This document shows positions 33,101 to 41,511 of a DNA stretch of 61,259 nucleotides, in pieces. Under the pieces are notes generated by a model. The model was given only the letters and a program-made list of their open reading frames with translations. It was not told the origin of the DNA and did not search any database. The stretch lies in the IMG/VR virus record IMGVR_UViG_3300042292_000556, positions 1 through 61,259 of that record; one strand, 5' to 3'. Positions within the stretch are counted from its first letter, which is position 1. The number at the start of each line of letters is the position of its first letter. Made by a program: the position numbers and the translations under genes. The stretch is from a virus.

Positions 33101-35632
33101 TTTATTAATATTATCATTAATTAATACCATGTGTGCTGTATTACCCGTTTCGCTTACTGGAAATTGTGTGGTGTTTATACCGTTATTTAAAACACTAGTT
33201 TGTCCTTCAGGGGCTCTAAAAACAGTTATAGACTGTAAGGTTCCGGAAGTGGCAGGTGTGTTTGATATTGTAAAACTATTTGCATTGATAATCGTTGCTA
33301 TAGTTGTAGTTACTGTAGGTATAATACCACTAACAAAATCACCTACTTTATAATTAGTAGTGCTACCTGATATTGTAATAGTAGAATTACCAGCAGCCCA
33401 AGTAGCGCTTGTAGCATTAGAGAAAGCAGCAGTAGGATCAGTATATGTAACTTGAGATCCAGAAGTTTGATTCTTTGGATAACCGTTAAGCATTCCAGGA
33501 AGATATACATTATAATAGTCTTGCTCTTGTTGTTTAACAACTATTTTATAAGAGTACCAACCAATAGGATTGTATTTATAAGAAAATTTAATATCTGGAA
33601 CATCAAAACCTTGATCAACATAATTATATATATCATTTATATCATCGGAGGTTGTAATTGTAACACTAACGATGGGAGATGTATCGTCCCCAGGTATTTG
33701 ATATATTGGTTCTGAAGTTAATACTGTTACATAATCAACGTATTTTCCTCTTAATATATTACCTACTTCAGGAATAAATTGAGAAGTTAATACGGATAGA
33801 TCCATTGTAAATGTGTATTCTTTTGGAGCATCCTCCGTAAAAGCAGTTATTGCAAAACCAAAATTAGAAGTAGGAATTGCGTATAAGCCACATTGACCAG
33901 TAGGTATATCTTTTTGTTGATTTATAGGGCTATTTAAGTATAATATTAAAGCATCACCAAACCAAGTACGGACATCATCAAATAAAACTGAATTTTCGTA
34001 ACTTGAATAAACCGTTGATCCTTTTGCATAGCCTGCAAGACCAAGATCTAAACCAGGCAAATCACCAGAAGATAATATAACAGGAGATTGTCTACCAAAC
34101 TTATCTGCTATTACAAATCCCACCTGATAATTTCTATTCTTTTTTAATGTATGATTTGGATATTCTATAAAACTAGTACCGGAATCTGACTTAGGCTGTA
34201 CTGCTATATTATAATTTATAGAAGCTAATGATGTATACTTATCATAGTAGTTACCGTAAATTATTCTATTACCAGCGGATTCTTGAGCTCTCGCTCTTAC
34301 AGGAACTTTATCATACACCCTTACGGTTTGATCTTCTGGTAATGTTTTGTATGGTTTTTGTGATTGATATTGTTGTATATAATAATTATTATTAGCGTTA
34401 GCTGTTGTATTTATAAAAGATAAAGGCACTGTTTCGAAAACTTTAATAGCTGCCGAATCAGACTCTTTATATAAAATATCAATCTCAGTTATTTTATAAC
34501 TATTAGCAAGATTACCAATTTTATCAGGAAACGGTATAATTAATTCGATGTTATTAATATTGTTTTCAAACCAATTTATTATTGTACTCCTATACGCATC
34601 CGTTTCGTTTCCATTAATAAAATATCCCTTCTGCTTAGGTATATAAGCTATTTGTGTAAATGGGGCCATTAAAGAATACTCATTGTCATCGTATTTAAAA
34701 CGATAACTAAATCTAACATATCTACTTTCCAAAAATGCAGGATCACCCGGCCATGATGGGACTTGAGATTTATCGGACATTGTGGAAATTAAAAACGTTA
34801 GCTCTGTACCGTCTGCAATAGTTCCAGGATAATTTTTATAAAAAGTAACGACATTTCCAGTAACATCAACAACCGTACAAAAATCTGCTCCAGTTATATT
34901 TTCTGTTACTAATGTCATGCCAGGTACAATACCTGCTGCATCTACAACATCTAATGTATTACCTGATGAACTACCGTCAGCTGTAGTAACTACTTTTTTA
35001 TATAATGTTATAGGTTCTATTGGAGCATATTTAGCTACAGATATTTGGTGTTCTGTAGTATAATAATTTGGATTACTTAGCGCATTGGCTACATTTATTT
35101 TTCTAGGTTGATTTCTATTGTCAGTCCAGAATAATAAGCCTTCTACTAAATTTACCCCTGTTATTTTAAATTGTTTATTTTTTGCAAAGTTTAAAAATAA
35201 CCCTTCCACCAATGTTACATAAGGCGAACCATTACCGTCAAATGTATACATTACTATTTTCATTTTCCATTCAGTATTACGAATTGTAACAGGTGCATCT
35301 TCTGGAAAAGTTATTTGATTTGGGTTTGGATCTGTATAATTCGTTAAAAATTGAAACATACGGTTGTTTTGATTATCCATAAATATACCAATACATTCTA
35401 ACCCCGGTATATAATTTGGATTAGGTGTTTCAGTACCCGGTATATCAAAACCGTTATACGTTTCTTGTAATAATTCATTACCTAAAACATTTTTTAATGC
35501 TCCAATATCATCAGTTTCTGATTTACCAACTGAAATATTATTTGCATATCTATATTCTCCATTAGGGATAAGTCTATCATCTAAGTCTTGATTCATCTTA
35601 GATTTTAAGAAACTATTTTTTACTTCTGCCAT
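30125..35632 (-). CDS. Large tail protein with cadherin-like domain, 1835 residues
   Basis: The start (VKNSFLKSKMNQDLDDRLIPNGEYRYANN, shown here only as a landmark of residues 4-32) and the IGALKNVLGN segment match the large tail-hub or tail-nozzle proteins of crAss-like and related phages. The rest is beta-rich. Near residue 740 there is an inserted SxTTNYKVGDFVSG module, and around residues 1245-1350 a cadherin-like repeat (YWSIVSGNAGNYFEINPLSG). Such Ig/cadherin folds often mediate attachment. It is probably the main tail or receptor-contact protein. Confidence 0.75.
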   Translation of the reverse strand: MAEVKNSFLKSKMNQDLDDRLIPNGEYRYANNISVGKSETDDIGALKNVLGNELLQETYNGFDIPGTETPNPNYIPGLECIGIFMDNQNNRMFQFLTNYTDPNPNQITFPEDAPVTIRNTEWKMKIVMYTFDGNGSPYVTLVEGLFLNFAKNKQFKITGVNLVEGLLFWTDNRNQPRKINVANALSNPNYYTTEHQISVAKYAPIEPITLYKKVVTTADGSSSGNTLDVVDAAGIVPGMTLVTENITGADFCTVVDVTGNVVTFYKNYPGTIADGTELTFLISTMSDKSQVPSWPGDPAFLESRYVRFSYRFKYDDNEYSLMAPFTQIAYIPKQKGYFINGNETDAYRSTIINWFENNINNIELIIPFPDKIGNLANSYKITEIDILYKESDSAAIKVFETVPLSFINTTANANNNYYIQQYQSQKPYKTLPEDQTVRVYDKVPVRARAQESAGNRIIYGNYYDKYTSLASINYNIAVQPKSDSGTSFIEYPNHTLKKNRNYQVGFVIADKFGRQSPVILSSGDLPGLDLGLAGYAKGSTVYSSYENSVLFDDVRTWFGDALILYLNSPINQQKDIPTGQCGLYAIPTSNFGFAITAFTEDAPKEYTFTMDLSVLTSQFIPEVGNILRGKYVDYVTVLTSEPIYQIPGDDTSPIVSVTITTSDDINDIYNYVDQGFDVPDIKFSYKYNPIGWYSYKIVVKQQEQDYYNVYLPGMLNGYPKNQTSGSQVTYTDPTAAFSNATSATWAAGNSTITISGSTTNYKVGDFVSGIIPTVTTTIATIINANSFTISNTPATSGTLQSITVFRAPEGQTSVLNNGINTTQFPVSETGNTAHMVLINDNINKVPRDLSEVGPDQKQYRSSVQLYGRVENTEDNITIIGDVPEFTSKTVTIKYTIVPPGPGEKNNDWALIKPGDGIQCVEASTPIPNTPPLGGTQPNPYRWLGDTVVTSNVVVGNAGTITISSPNWVVGGTTEPIQYVTFTITRAENKQYFPTRKADTVISIATADEFNFLDSSENNLSGTAGLNFYQLQTRPLIGRVSTVNQIGVTAKDMIPFLSVYETRADESLLELFWETATTGLISDLNTDVLTGFDGPAGFDNVNYSHFEWQNPNGSGSGTGQANSPFITDAFFVVNQTGTPIQFPTVDLVSVVNGESPAVNRTSDFQLVTIPPSGGNPTRFRLKIKPPPIGSPFVFNHTALEKESYIFTFNVTDTSAESPQPSTLTISGRLGNNLPIITTVEDNYSITQTPGVVVDLEANNGSFSLSNSDLYWSIVSGNAGNYFEINPLSGVLQMTNPSVPLGTYNLLIRVQDAVNTSDGTVLEPINTTFGTQKDEMLLNINVGDAPVPIWLRPDYTSASIIGTGGCTPSGGGSSGVWQGVAYIGKKLNPTSAYFSPLLNNLNTPVIENVEVKNGLSYSPVQIVGPTGLTQGEYRFSVNLTVNPIGICPAGPDDPTTTSATSIGEASIYLYKRLYQPTNPLQWELVTNENNFGKPSQILGIPPYKIGPLSVLTSAFDGTFVLGNTKSLTTSFTIESTDNPANNESYEWAVVVTLIGTSITGSGENAQVVTIYGNDANFSYPTTTIPFEPAQINEYEYFTGLEEISPDPMIPGYTSGVPYATQDATRGLGYFSGNNAITFGSIADNQPTVEVILANVNEQATLGLTAFISVPGTPGIIGKVVYVDPLNPAEITIQLTVPWSSGTRNLVGRILTLQSAGSPTAGKLYANTEEGTEIRRFYTDSDFTEPWIPPVADKFYNFITVKNYNPQGNAFPGGALKYTEYPFYCARINARGEVMEQIVPKPNVQTAWEGQNTANTEPIAIKNYSYNVLYTETPNPTP

Positions 35633-35638
35633 TTAATT

Positions 35639-36865
35639 TTAGTGTTTAATCCATTTTGATTTTCCTCTCATAACCTGCGTAAATTCTTCTAACTTAATAT
35701 TAGATAATCTAATTTTAGCATTTCTTAATTTAGCACTCCTTTCTCTTTTAAGTCGTTGCACTAAATATTCAGGTTGATTAGCTCTAGTAGATATTATTGA
35801 ATGTAATATATGTGCATACATTGCTTCTTCTGCCATCTTAGGTATCTTACTATCTAATTCATAAGCTAATCCATCAGATATATATTCAAGTACAATTAAC
35901 ATGTCAATTAAATTACTTGAGAATGATATTTTACCTTCTCTGTCATTTATTGTAAATGTACCGTTGTAGTTGGCATATTGTGGGTCCGTACCGTATCTTC
36001 TACCGTAATATCCATAATCATAACCATTGTTCCATCCATCACCATAACCATCTCCTCCAAAATTACCAACTCCGTTTATTAAATTAATTAGTCTACCATT
36101 ATTTACACTCTTCCATCTTTCTTCAGTTATTGAAGTTCCATCAATGTTCTCATCATAACTACTTTGTATTGGTTGCCCATTATTACTTTGTATTGGTGTA
36201 CTTGACGGATCAATAGTTAACGATGTAGGATAAATAGGATGTTTTACACCTTGTTTATCAATCCAAGATATTTTTACATAGTTAACATAGTCTTGTGGTA
36301 ATATAACACTTAAGTTATGCGGTACGGTTAATTCTTGTGATTTTACACTTTTTAATACATCATAACTAAATTCTTGTAAACCTCGTTTAGCATGGAATAA
36401 TACATCAGTTCTTTTAACATCTGATATAAGCTTGCCAGGACCAACGTAAGCCACAATAAAATTATTTATGACATCATCTAAGGTAATATAAGAATAACCT
36501 CCATAATTGTTCTCTACAGTGTTCCCGTAAGCGTCACGGTCCCCATAATCACCTCCATCAATTGCTTTAAGCTGTACAACAACATAACTATATTGAGGAA
36601 CGGCTGTTGCAAATGTTATCGTATTTTTTAATAAACTATATTCTGATATGTATTCTGTAAAATCTATACCGTCTACACTAGTGTATAATTTAAAGTTATT
36701 TAAGGCATAACCAGATTCATTTGGATTCCAACTGCCTAAATATAATTCAGTGTCAAAAGTAAATGTAAATTCCGTTTGACCTAGTACTTTTACCTGAAAG
36801 CCTTGCGATCCGGCATAATATTGTCTATTTGTTTCGGTAATTAAACCACCATCTGGAAATGCCAT
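35639..36865 (-). CDS. Head-tail connector or ring protein, 408 residues
   Basis: The N-terminal third is a beta domain. From about residue 125 (YITLDDVINNFIVAYVGPGKLI) the sequence matches connector proteins of crAss-like phages, with a DVLFHAKRGLQEFSYDVLKS helix and a VILPQDYVNYVKISW strand. A Gly/Tyr/Asp-rich low-complexity loop lies near residue 275. It probably forms a ring between portal and tail. Genes on either side are separated by only 6 bases. Confidence 0.7.
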   Translation of the reverse strand: MAFPDGGLITETNRQYYAGSQGFQVKVLGQTEFTFTFDTELYLGSWNPNESGYALNNFKLYTSVDGIDFTEYISEYSLLKNTITFATAVPQYSYVVVQLKAIDGGDYGDRDAYGNTVENNYGGYSYITLDDVINNFIVAYVGPGKLISDVKRTDVLFHAKRGLQEFSYDVLKSVKSQELTVPHNLSVILPQDYVNYVKISWIDKQGVKHPIYPTSLTIDPSSTPIQSNNGQPIQSSYDENIDGTSITEERWKSVNNGRLINLINGVGNFGGDGYGDGWNNGYDYGYYGRRYGTDPQYANYNGTFTINDREGKISFSSNLIDMLIVLEYISDGLAYELDSKIPKMAEEAMYAHILHSIISTRANQPEYLVQRLKRERSAKLRNAKIRLSNIKLEEFTQVMRGKSKWIKH

Positions 36866-36871
36866 GTGCTA

Positions 36872-37795
36872 TTAAGATTTTGAATTTATTTGTTCTGCTT
36901 GAATTTGTGATGCGGCAATCTGAATTAATTGTGGGTCTTTTATTACAACACCTGAATATAAAAGTATTCTTGTTATAACATTTGTTTGTTCTGAAACCAT
37001 TAATTCAAATTGTTGTGAAGTGTTTGGACTATACGAGTATGTATAAGATGGAGCAGTTGCTGTAAAGTTCCATATAACATCTTTAGGTTTTCTAACAAAA
37101 GAAGCAGAAATACCTGTAGTTATTGTATTTGGATATACGTATAATCTTCCTTCTTCGTATATATATAGTGGATATTTTTTTGTCGGTTTTGTTAAAGGTG
37201 ATTTATTTATATATAATAGATTGTTTCGTTGCACTCTCTGCATCTCAATTGTGTCATCATATATTACAGTACCTAATCTGTAAAAGTCGTTATCAGTAAC
37301 CGTAATAAGCACGTCAAATGCTGATGTAGGTATTGCTGTTAATATTATATTATTGTCTGCTATAGTATATGCTGATGGATTTTGTAAAACTCCACCAAAA
37401 TAAACTTTTACTAAGCCATTTTGTATTCTTGCTTGGGTTAATTGATTACCCAAAATATATGTTGTTTGATTATTGACTGTTGTAAAGCTATAAGAATATA
37501 TAGCCATACCTGATGACGTCGGTAATTCCCATTCACTATTACCTACATAAGTACAATCACCTATAGTTTTAAATACAGCTAATTGCTCATCTAAATTTTT
37601 AATCCTATCAGCATATTCGCTATCATTATCAGGTACTCTTAATTGTTGATTAAGATTATCAAAATAATCCTCGAATATTTCAAGTTGAACTTGAGTTGCT
37701 ATTTTATTAAACTCGTCAGGAGTCATGTAACCACGTTGTTCCTTATTAAGTATTAATAAAACGGTTTTGTAAACTGTATCTACATTTATTGCCAT
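36872..37795 (-). CDS. Ring or tail-adaptor protein, 307 residues
   Basis: The N-terminal segment (VYKTVLLILNKEQRGYMTPDEF, then QVQLEIFEDYFDNLN) matches a protein encoded beside the connector in crAss-like and flavobacterial phages. The middle is beta-rich and the C terminus helical. It probably builds part of the neck. It is preceded by an ATTACGTG site and a strong hairpin, so it may start its own transcript inside the late operon. Confidence 0.7.
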   Translation of the reverse strand: MAINVDTVYKTVLLILNKEQRGYMTPDEFNKIATQVQLEIFEDYFDNLNQQLRVPDNDSEYADRIKNLDEQLAVFKTIGDCTYVGNSEWELPTSSGMAIYSYSFTTVNNQTTYILGNQLTQARIQNGLVKVYFGGVLQNPSAYTIADNNIILTAIPTSAFDVLITVTDNDFYRLGTVIYDDTIEMQRVQRNNLLYINKSPLTKPTKKYPLYIYEEGRLYVYPNTITTGISASFVRKPKDVIWNFTATAPSYTYSYSPNTSQQFELMVSEQTNVITRILLYSGVVIKDPQLIQIAASQIQAEQINSKS

Positions 37796-37812
37796 TTTGC
37801 TTATTTTATTAT

Positions 37813-37853
37813 AATATATGAGCGGTAACCGCTAAGCCACCGCTCTATATATT
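37813..37853 (-). terminator. Hairpin between neck genes, tRNA-half-like
   Basis: GAGCGGT pairs with ACCGCTC, extended by AATATAT against ATATATT, giving a stem of about 14 pairs around a 12-base loop. On the minus strand the sequence GGCTTAGCGGTTA resembles a tRNA D-arm. It may be a terminator, an RNA-processing signal or a tRNA relic. Confidence 0.55.
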
Positions 37854-37856
37854 AAT

Positions 37857-37864
37857 ATTACGTG
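37857..37864 (-). promoter_or_regulatory. ATTACGTG site upstream of the ring-protein gene
   Basis: On the minus strand this reads CACGTAAT, one base different from the TACGTAAT site found before four other unit-leading genes. It lies immediately after the stop of the upstream gene and 62 bases before the start at 37795, with the hairpin in between. Confidence 0.35.
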
Positions 37865-38752
37865 TTAATCTATTTTTTTCTCTATAGACCTGTAAACTTC
37901 TATACCTTCATCTGTTTTAAAGAAAGCGGCCATAGCTGAGTATGGATTTTCATCAAATGGTACAGTCATTAACTTTCTATTGTTCGATGTCCATGTAAAT
38001 GTACGCTGATCTTGAGATAGCGCTATAATATTAGCTTCAACAGCTCGAATAGCTACATTTCTAAGTTGTACATTTTCATCGTTTGCTAAATCAATAAATA
38101 AGTATGGATTGTTTCTAGCAAATAACATTAAGTCTCTTTTAATTTCTTTAGAAGTCATTTTAGAAACTTTAGATCCAATCTCAACTCTTAATATTGCTTC
38201 AGCTTCATCAATATCCATTTCTCTAGCTGCATTCATTGCATCTAATTGAATGTCCATATCTTCTAAATCATCTGTTGCCATCATAACAGGATCAAACTCT
38301 ACGTATTTTCTGTTTAGGTCAGGATGATATAAAGATAATAGTTTTTGTAAATTTTGTTTTTCTTTAGGTACAGTTAAAGTACCGTTCTTAAATATGATAT
38401 GTCCCAAAGTTGCTTCTCCTTTTTGATCTTCAACAAAAACAGAGTTTTGGTTCGTAGCATATCTTAATTCCTTTTGTTCACCTGCATCTTTGTCAAACCA
38501 TAACAATGGAAATCTACCTGTATGTCTTGAAGCTATAGTATAAGTTAATGGTGAATGTGGTCCAGATAAAATATATGTTCTATCTTTAATTTCCCATTTT
38601 GGCTTTACCGGTTGAGGTTTTTCACTAACAAATTTTCCTTCTATATATGTTTCTTCAACAATATCTTCGGTTTTTTTAAATGTGGTTTCTGGTTCAACGT
38701 ATGTACTAGGTTGAGTAGTTTTTGCTTTAGTAGCAGTTTTAGCTTGTGCCAT
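37865..38752 (-). CDS. Unknown head-module protein, 295 residues
   Basis: Encoded directly after the major capsid gene. The first 45 residues are low-complexity (Ala, Thr, Lys, Glu) and look disordered. The middle has a beta region, and the rest is helical and acidic (TDDLEDMDIQLDAMNAAREMD). No family is recognised. It could be a capsid decoration, head-completion or maturation protein. A terminator-like hairpin separates it from the capsid gene, so its expression may be lower. Confidence 0.6.
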   Translation of the reverse strand: MAQAKTATKAKTTQPSTYVEPETTFKKTEDIVEETYIEGKFVSEKPQPVKPKWEIKDRTYILSGPHSPLTYTIASRHTGRFPLLWFDKDAGEQKELRYATNQNSVFVEDQKGEATLGHIIFKNGTLTVPKEKQNLQKLLSLYHPDLNRKYVEFDPVMMATDDLEDMDIQLDAMNAAREMDIDEAEAILRVEIGSKVSKMTSKEIKRDLMLFARNNPYLFIDLANDENVQLRNVAIRAVEANIIALSQDQRTFTWTSNNRKLMTVPFDENPYSAMAAFFKTDEGIEVYRSIEKKID

Positions 38753-38792
38753 GATAAAATATTATATAATTAATTATTGTTTATTAAAAGAG

Positions 38793-38829
38793 TAAAAATT
38801 ACCCCCGTAGATTCAACGAGGGTAAAATT
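38793..38829 (-). terminator. Terminator after the major capsid gene
   Basis: On the minus strand TTTTACCCTCG pairs with CGGGGGTAATT around a TTGAATCTA loop, with one mismatch, and an AATTTTTA tract follows. It sits just downstream of the capsid stop codon and may set the capsid-to-downstream transcript ratio. Confidence 0.7.
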
Positions 38830-38844
38830 TACAATTATTTATAC

Positions 38845-40302
38845 TTATGCTGAAGCAGTGAATAACACGAAGTTATTAGCACCTTGCACACATAAACATC
38901 TTTCAGATAAGAAGTGTACCTCCATTGCATCTAAGTCAGATGTGTAAGCACCTCCAACAGATCCAGTGATCCAAGATTTCATTCTTCTGTCATCAGCTTG
39001 TGCAGCTCTATAACGTACGTGTAAGAATGGTCTACGGATGTTAGTTCCTAAAATTTGATCGTAAACTGTAGAAGTTCCAGCAGGAATTAATACACCTTCG
39101 ATTGAACTACCAACACCTGTCATTGCTCCACGAGTAGAAGCATCGTTTAAGTATTTCCAGTCAGTTTTGTAGAAGTCATAAGAACCTCTTCTGAATCCAG
39201 AGAAACCTAAGTTTAATGCCATTTCAGATGAGTTTTCGAATAAACCGTAAGCAACACCACCTGCAGCTCCAGAAGATAAAGATGCTAACATATCATCAAA
39301 ATCTAAAGATAATTGACGGTTTAAGAATAACATGTTTTCTTCAATTGCTCCTTGAGTATCTAAGTTTTTCAAGATAGAATCAAAATCAGCTAATCCAGCA
39401 GCAGCAGTAAAGTTGTTTAAAATATTACCTCTATCTTCTACAGCAGAGAATAAACCTTGAGTACCTTTTTTACCAGCAGCTAATGCAGCAGATCCTGTAG
39501 TAGCTAATTCACCTTCAACAACAGTCATTTCTAAATAGTCTTCAAAACGTAATCTTGTTTCAGATTCAGCTTTTAAGTACCAGTAGTAACCATCAGCCCC
39601 ATCTTCAGTAGTAATTTCTACCCATCCAATTTGTGCAGTATCAGATCCGTTGATAACATATTTGTTACGGATAATTACTGGTGAGTTATTGAATTGAGTG
39701 AATGAAGGAGTAATACTAGTATAGTTATCTCCTGTTAAAGTAGATCCTTTTTTGTATTCAGAACCATAAACGAAGATTTTTAAATCGTCCATTGCATCTG
39801 TAAATCCAGCAGCAGCTAAAGTAGCAGCAGTATAAGGAGCAACAGTTAAAGCACCTGTAGTAACATTACTAGCAGTAACAATAGCTTTTACTTCTAATCC
39901 TGTAGCAGGATTCATAATAACGATTGTTTGGTTGATTGAAATAACGTTTTGTACGAAATTTTTTGGATCTGCTGGCGTTAAGTCAACAGGAATAAGTAAT
40001 GTATTTGCAGCAGCACTTACCACATCTACTCCTGTATATGCAACGTGTAATCTGTTTTGTTCAGACCAGATAACTTGGTCAGATGACATAGGCATTTCTG
40101 CTCCTACCATACGTAAGAAACCAGATAATGTTCTGTTTCCATAACGTTCTACCTCAGCTTCATAAACTTCTGGTAAGTATTGTTGTGCGAACGATACAAA
40201 ATTTGCATTAGCTGGATCTGTAAAGTTTAAATAGTTTGTCTCTAAAGCTTGTTGTTTTTGAGACGGCTTGATTGTACCGAAATTCGGTGTTACATTTGCC
40301 AT
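38845..40302 (-). CDS. Major capsid protein
   Basis: This 485-residue protein lies after portal and scaffold-like genes. Near its N terminus it has YGNRTLSGFLRMVGAEMPMS and WSEQNRLH, patterns I associate with HK97-fold capsid proteins of crAss-like phages. The body alternates beta segments with Ala-rich loops. Its bases look slightly more GC-rich, with more uniform codons than its neighbours, as often seen for a highly expressed protein. Position, size and downstream terminator support the assignment. Confidence 0.8.
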   Translation of the reverse strand: MANVTPNFGTIKPSQKQQALETNYLNFTDPANANFVSFAQQYLPEVYEAEVERYGNRTLSGFLRMVGAEMPMSSDQVIWSEQNRLHVAYTGVDVVSAAANTLLIPVDLTPADPKNFVQNVISINQTIVIMNPATGLEVKAIVTASNVTTGALTVAPYTAATLAAAGFTDAMDDLKIFVYGSEYKKGSTLTGDNYTSITPSFTQFNNSPVIIRNKYVINGSDTAQIGWVEITTEDGADGYYWYLKAESETRLRFEDYLEMTVVEGELATTGSAALAAGKKGTQGLFSAVEDRGNILNNFTAAAGLADFDSILKNLDTQGAIEENMLFLNRQLSLDFDDMLASLSSGAAGGVAYGLFENSSEMALNLGFSGFRRGSYDFYKTDWKYLNDASTRGAMTGVGSSIEGVLIPAGTSTVYDQILGTNIRRPFLHVRYRAAQADDRRMKSWITGSVGGAYTSDLDAMEVHFLSERCLCVQGANNFVLFTASA

Positions 40303-40319
40303 AATTGTTTTTGTTTAGT

Positions 40320-41480
40320 TTAAAATTTGCTTTTTATTCTTAATTTTGTTGAATCAACACCATTAATAGCTTTTACTTTAAACCCTCCTACATTAATTTC
40401 TCCAGCAGACGTTTGTCTAGGTTCTGTAGAAATATTATTAGATTTTGCTAACATTTCTTTAATCGCGTCAGCTTTTCCTTGTTCGTAAAAATGGTTTGCA
40501 ATACTATCAGTATTTTCAGCGGCATACATTGCTTTATGATAACCAGTCATATCCGTCACTTCACCTTTATCGTTTAAGAACTTCTTAAGTAGGTTTGTAA
40601 TGTTTGATTGTTTATCAGCAATAGCTTCAGTATTTTGTAGATTAAACCTGAATGTTTTTCCACCAGCGTTGAAATCAAAACCTTTGAAATCCTGTGTAAA
40701 AAACTTTTTAGTATTATCTTTGAATACCGAGTGCATTTGCTCAACTGATTGTTGATCCTCTTTATATCGGTTGAAAAAATCAATTGCTTTTTGTTGATCT
40801 GGATTTACATTAGACTTTAATTTAATTTCGTCATAATATTTACTTTTAAGATCCTCTAAAAAGTTTTTGGCTTTACCAACTTCTTCTTTAAAAGCGATAC
40901 GCTTCTTTTTAATTTCTCGCTCATCATCCTCATCTTCATCATACGAAAATGTTTCTTCCATGTGAAAGTCAATTTCGTCTAAATCTAAATGTGGTTTTGT
41001 TTTTTTGTAATATTCTTTTAATAAAACTTCTGGATCTACTTTTGAATAATCCGTATTTAAACGAGTATAATCATTAATGTCTCCTCCTGTTTCTTCCATA
41101 AACGCAATTAACTTTTCTACATTTTCTGGTAATGGTTTACCTGATACTTTTAAATCATTAATTGCTTTATCTGCTTCTGCTTCAAGTTCTTTAGCTTCTT
41201 CAGTATTAGTTTCAATATTAACTACTACTACTTCTTGCTCTTCACCTTGATTGGCAATACCTTCTTGTTGGGTGTTTCCTTCGACCACTTCTTGCAATCC
41301 CACTTGGGACTGTTCTGGCTGTAGCACGCCTTCATCTGTTGTTTGCTCTTGAATGGCATTGTCTTCTGGTTTAATTGTTAAATCTACTTTTGCAATTGAT
41401 TGAGCTGATGCATCTTTTACAACAGGAACCCTTGCTTTTTTAATTTTAAAATCACCTTCTTGCTTAATTGTTTCTTCCAT
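40320..41480 (-). CDS. Scaffold-like head assembly protein
   Basis: A 386-residue, very acidic protein with a disordered Gln/Glu-rich N-terminal third and long helices after residue 100. It sits between portal and major capsid genes, the classical place for a scaffold. No protease motif was found. It probably guides procapsid assembly and is removed or cleaved during maturation. Confidence 0.7.
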   Translation of the reverse strand: MEETIKQEGDFKIKKARVPVVKDASAQSIAKVDLTIKPEDNAIQEQTTDEGVLQPEQSQVGLQEVVEGNTQQEGIANQGEEQEVVVVNIETNTEEAKELEAEADKAINDLKVSGKPLPENVEKLIAFMEETGGDINDYTRLNTDYSKVDPEVLLKEYYKKTKPHLDLDEIDFHMEETFSYDEDEDDEREIKKKRIAFKEEVGKAKNFLEDLKSKYYDEIKLKSNVNPDQQKAIDFFNRYKEDQQSVEQMHSVFKDNTKKFFTQDFKGFDFNAGGKTFRFNLQNTEAIADKQSNITNLLKKFLNDKGEVTDMTGYHKAMYAAENTDSIANHFYEQGKADAIKEMLAKSNNISTEPRQTSAGEINVGGFKVKAINGVDSTKLRIKSKF

Positions 41481-41511
41481 GATAAAATATTATATAATTA
41501 ATTGTTTTGTT

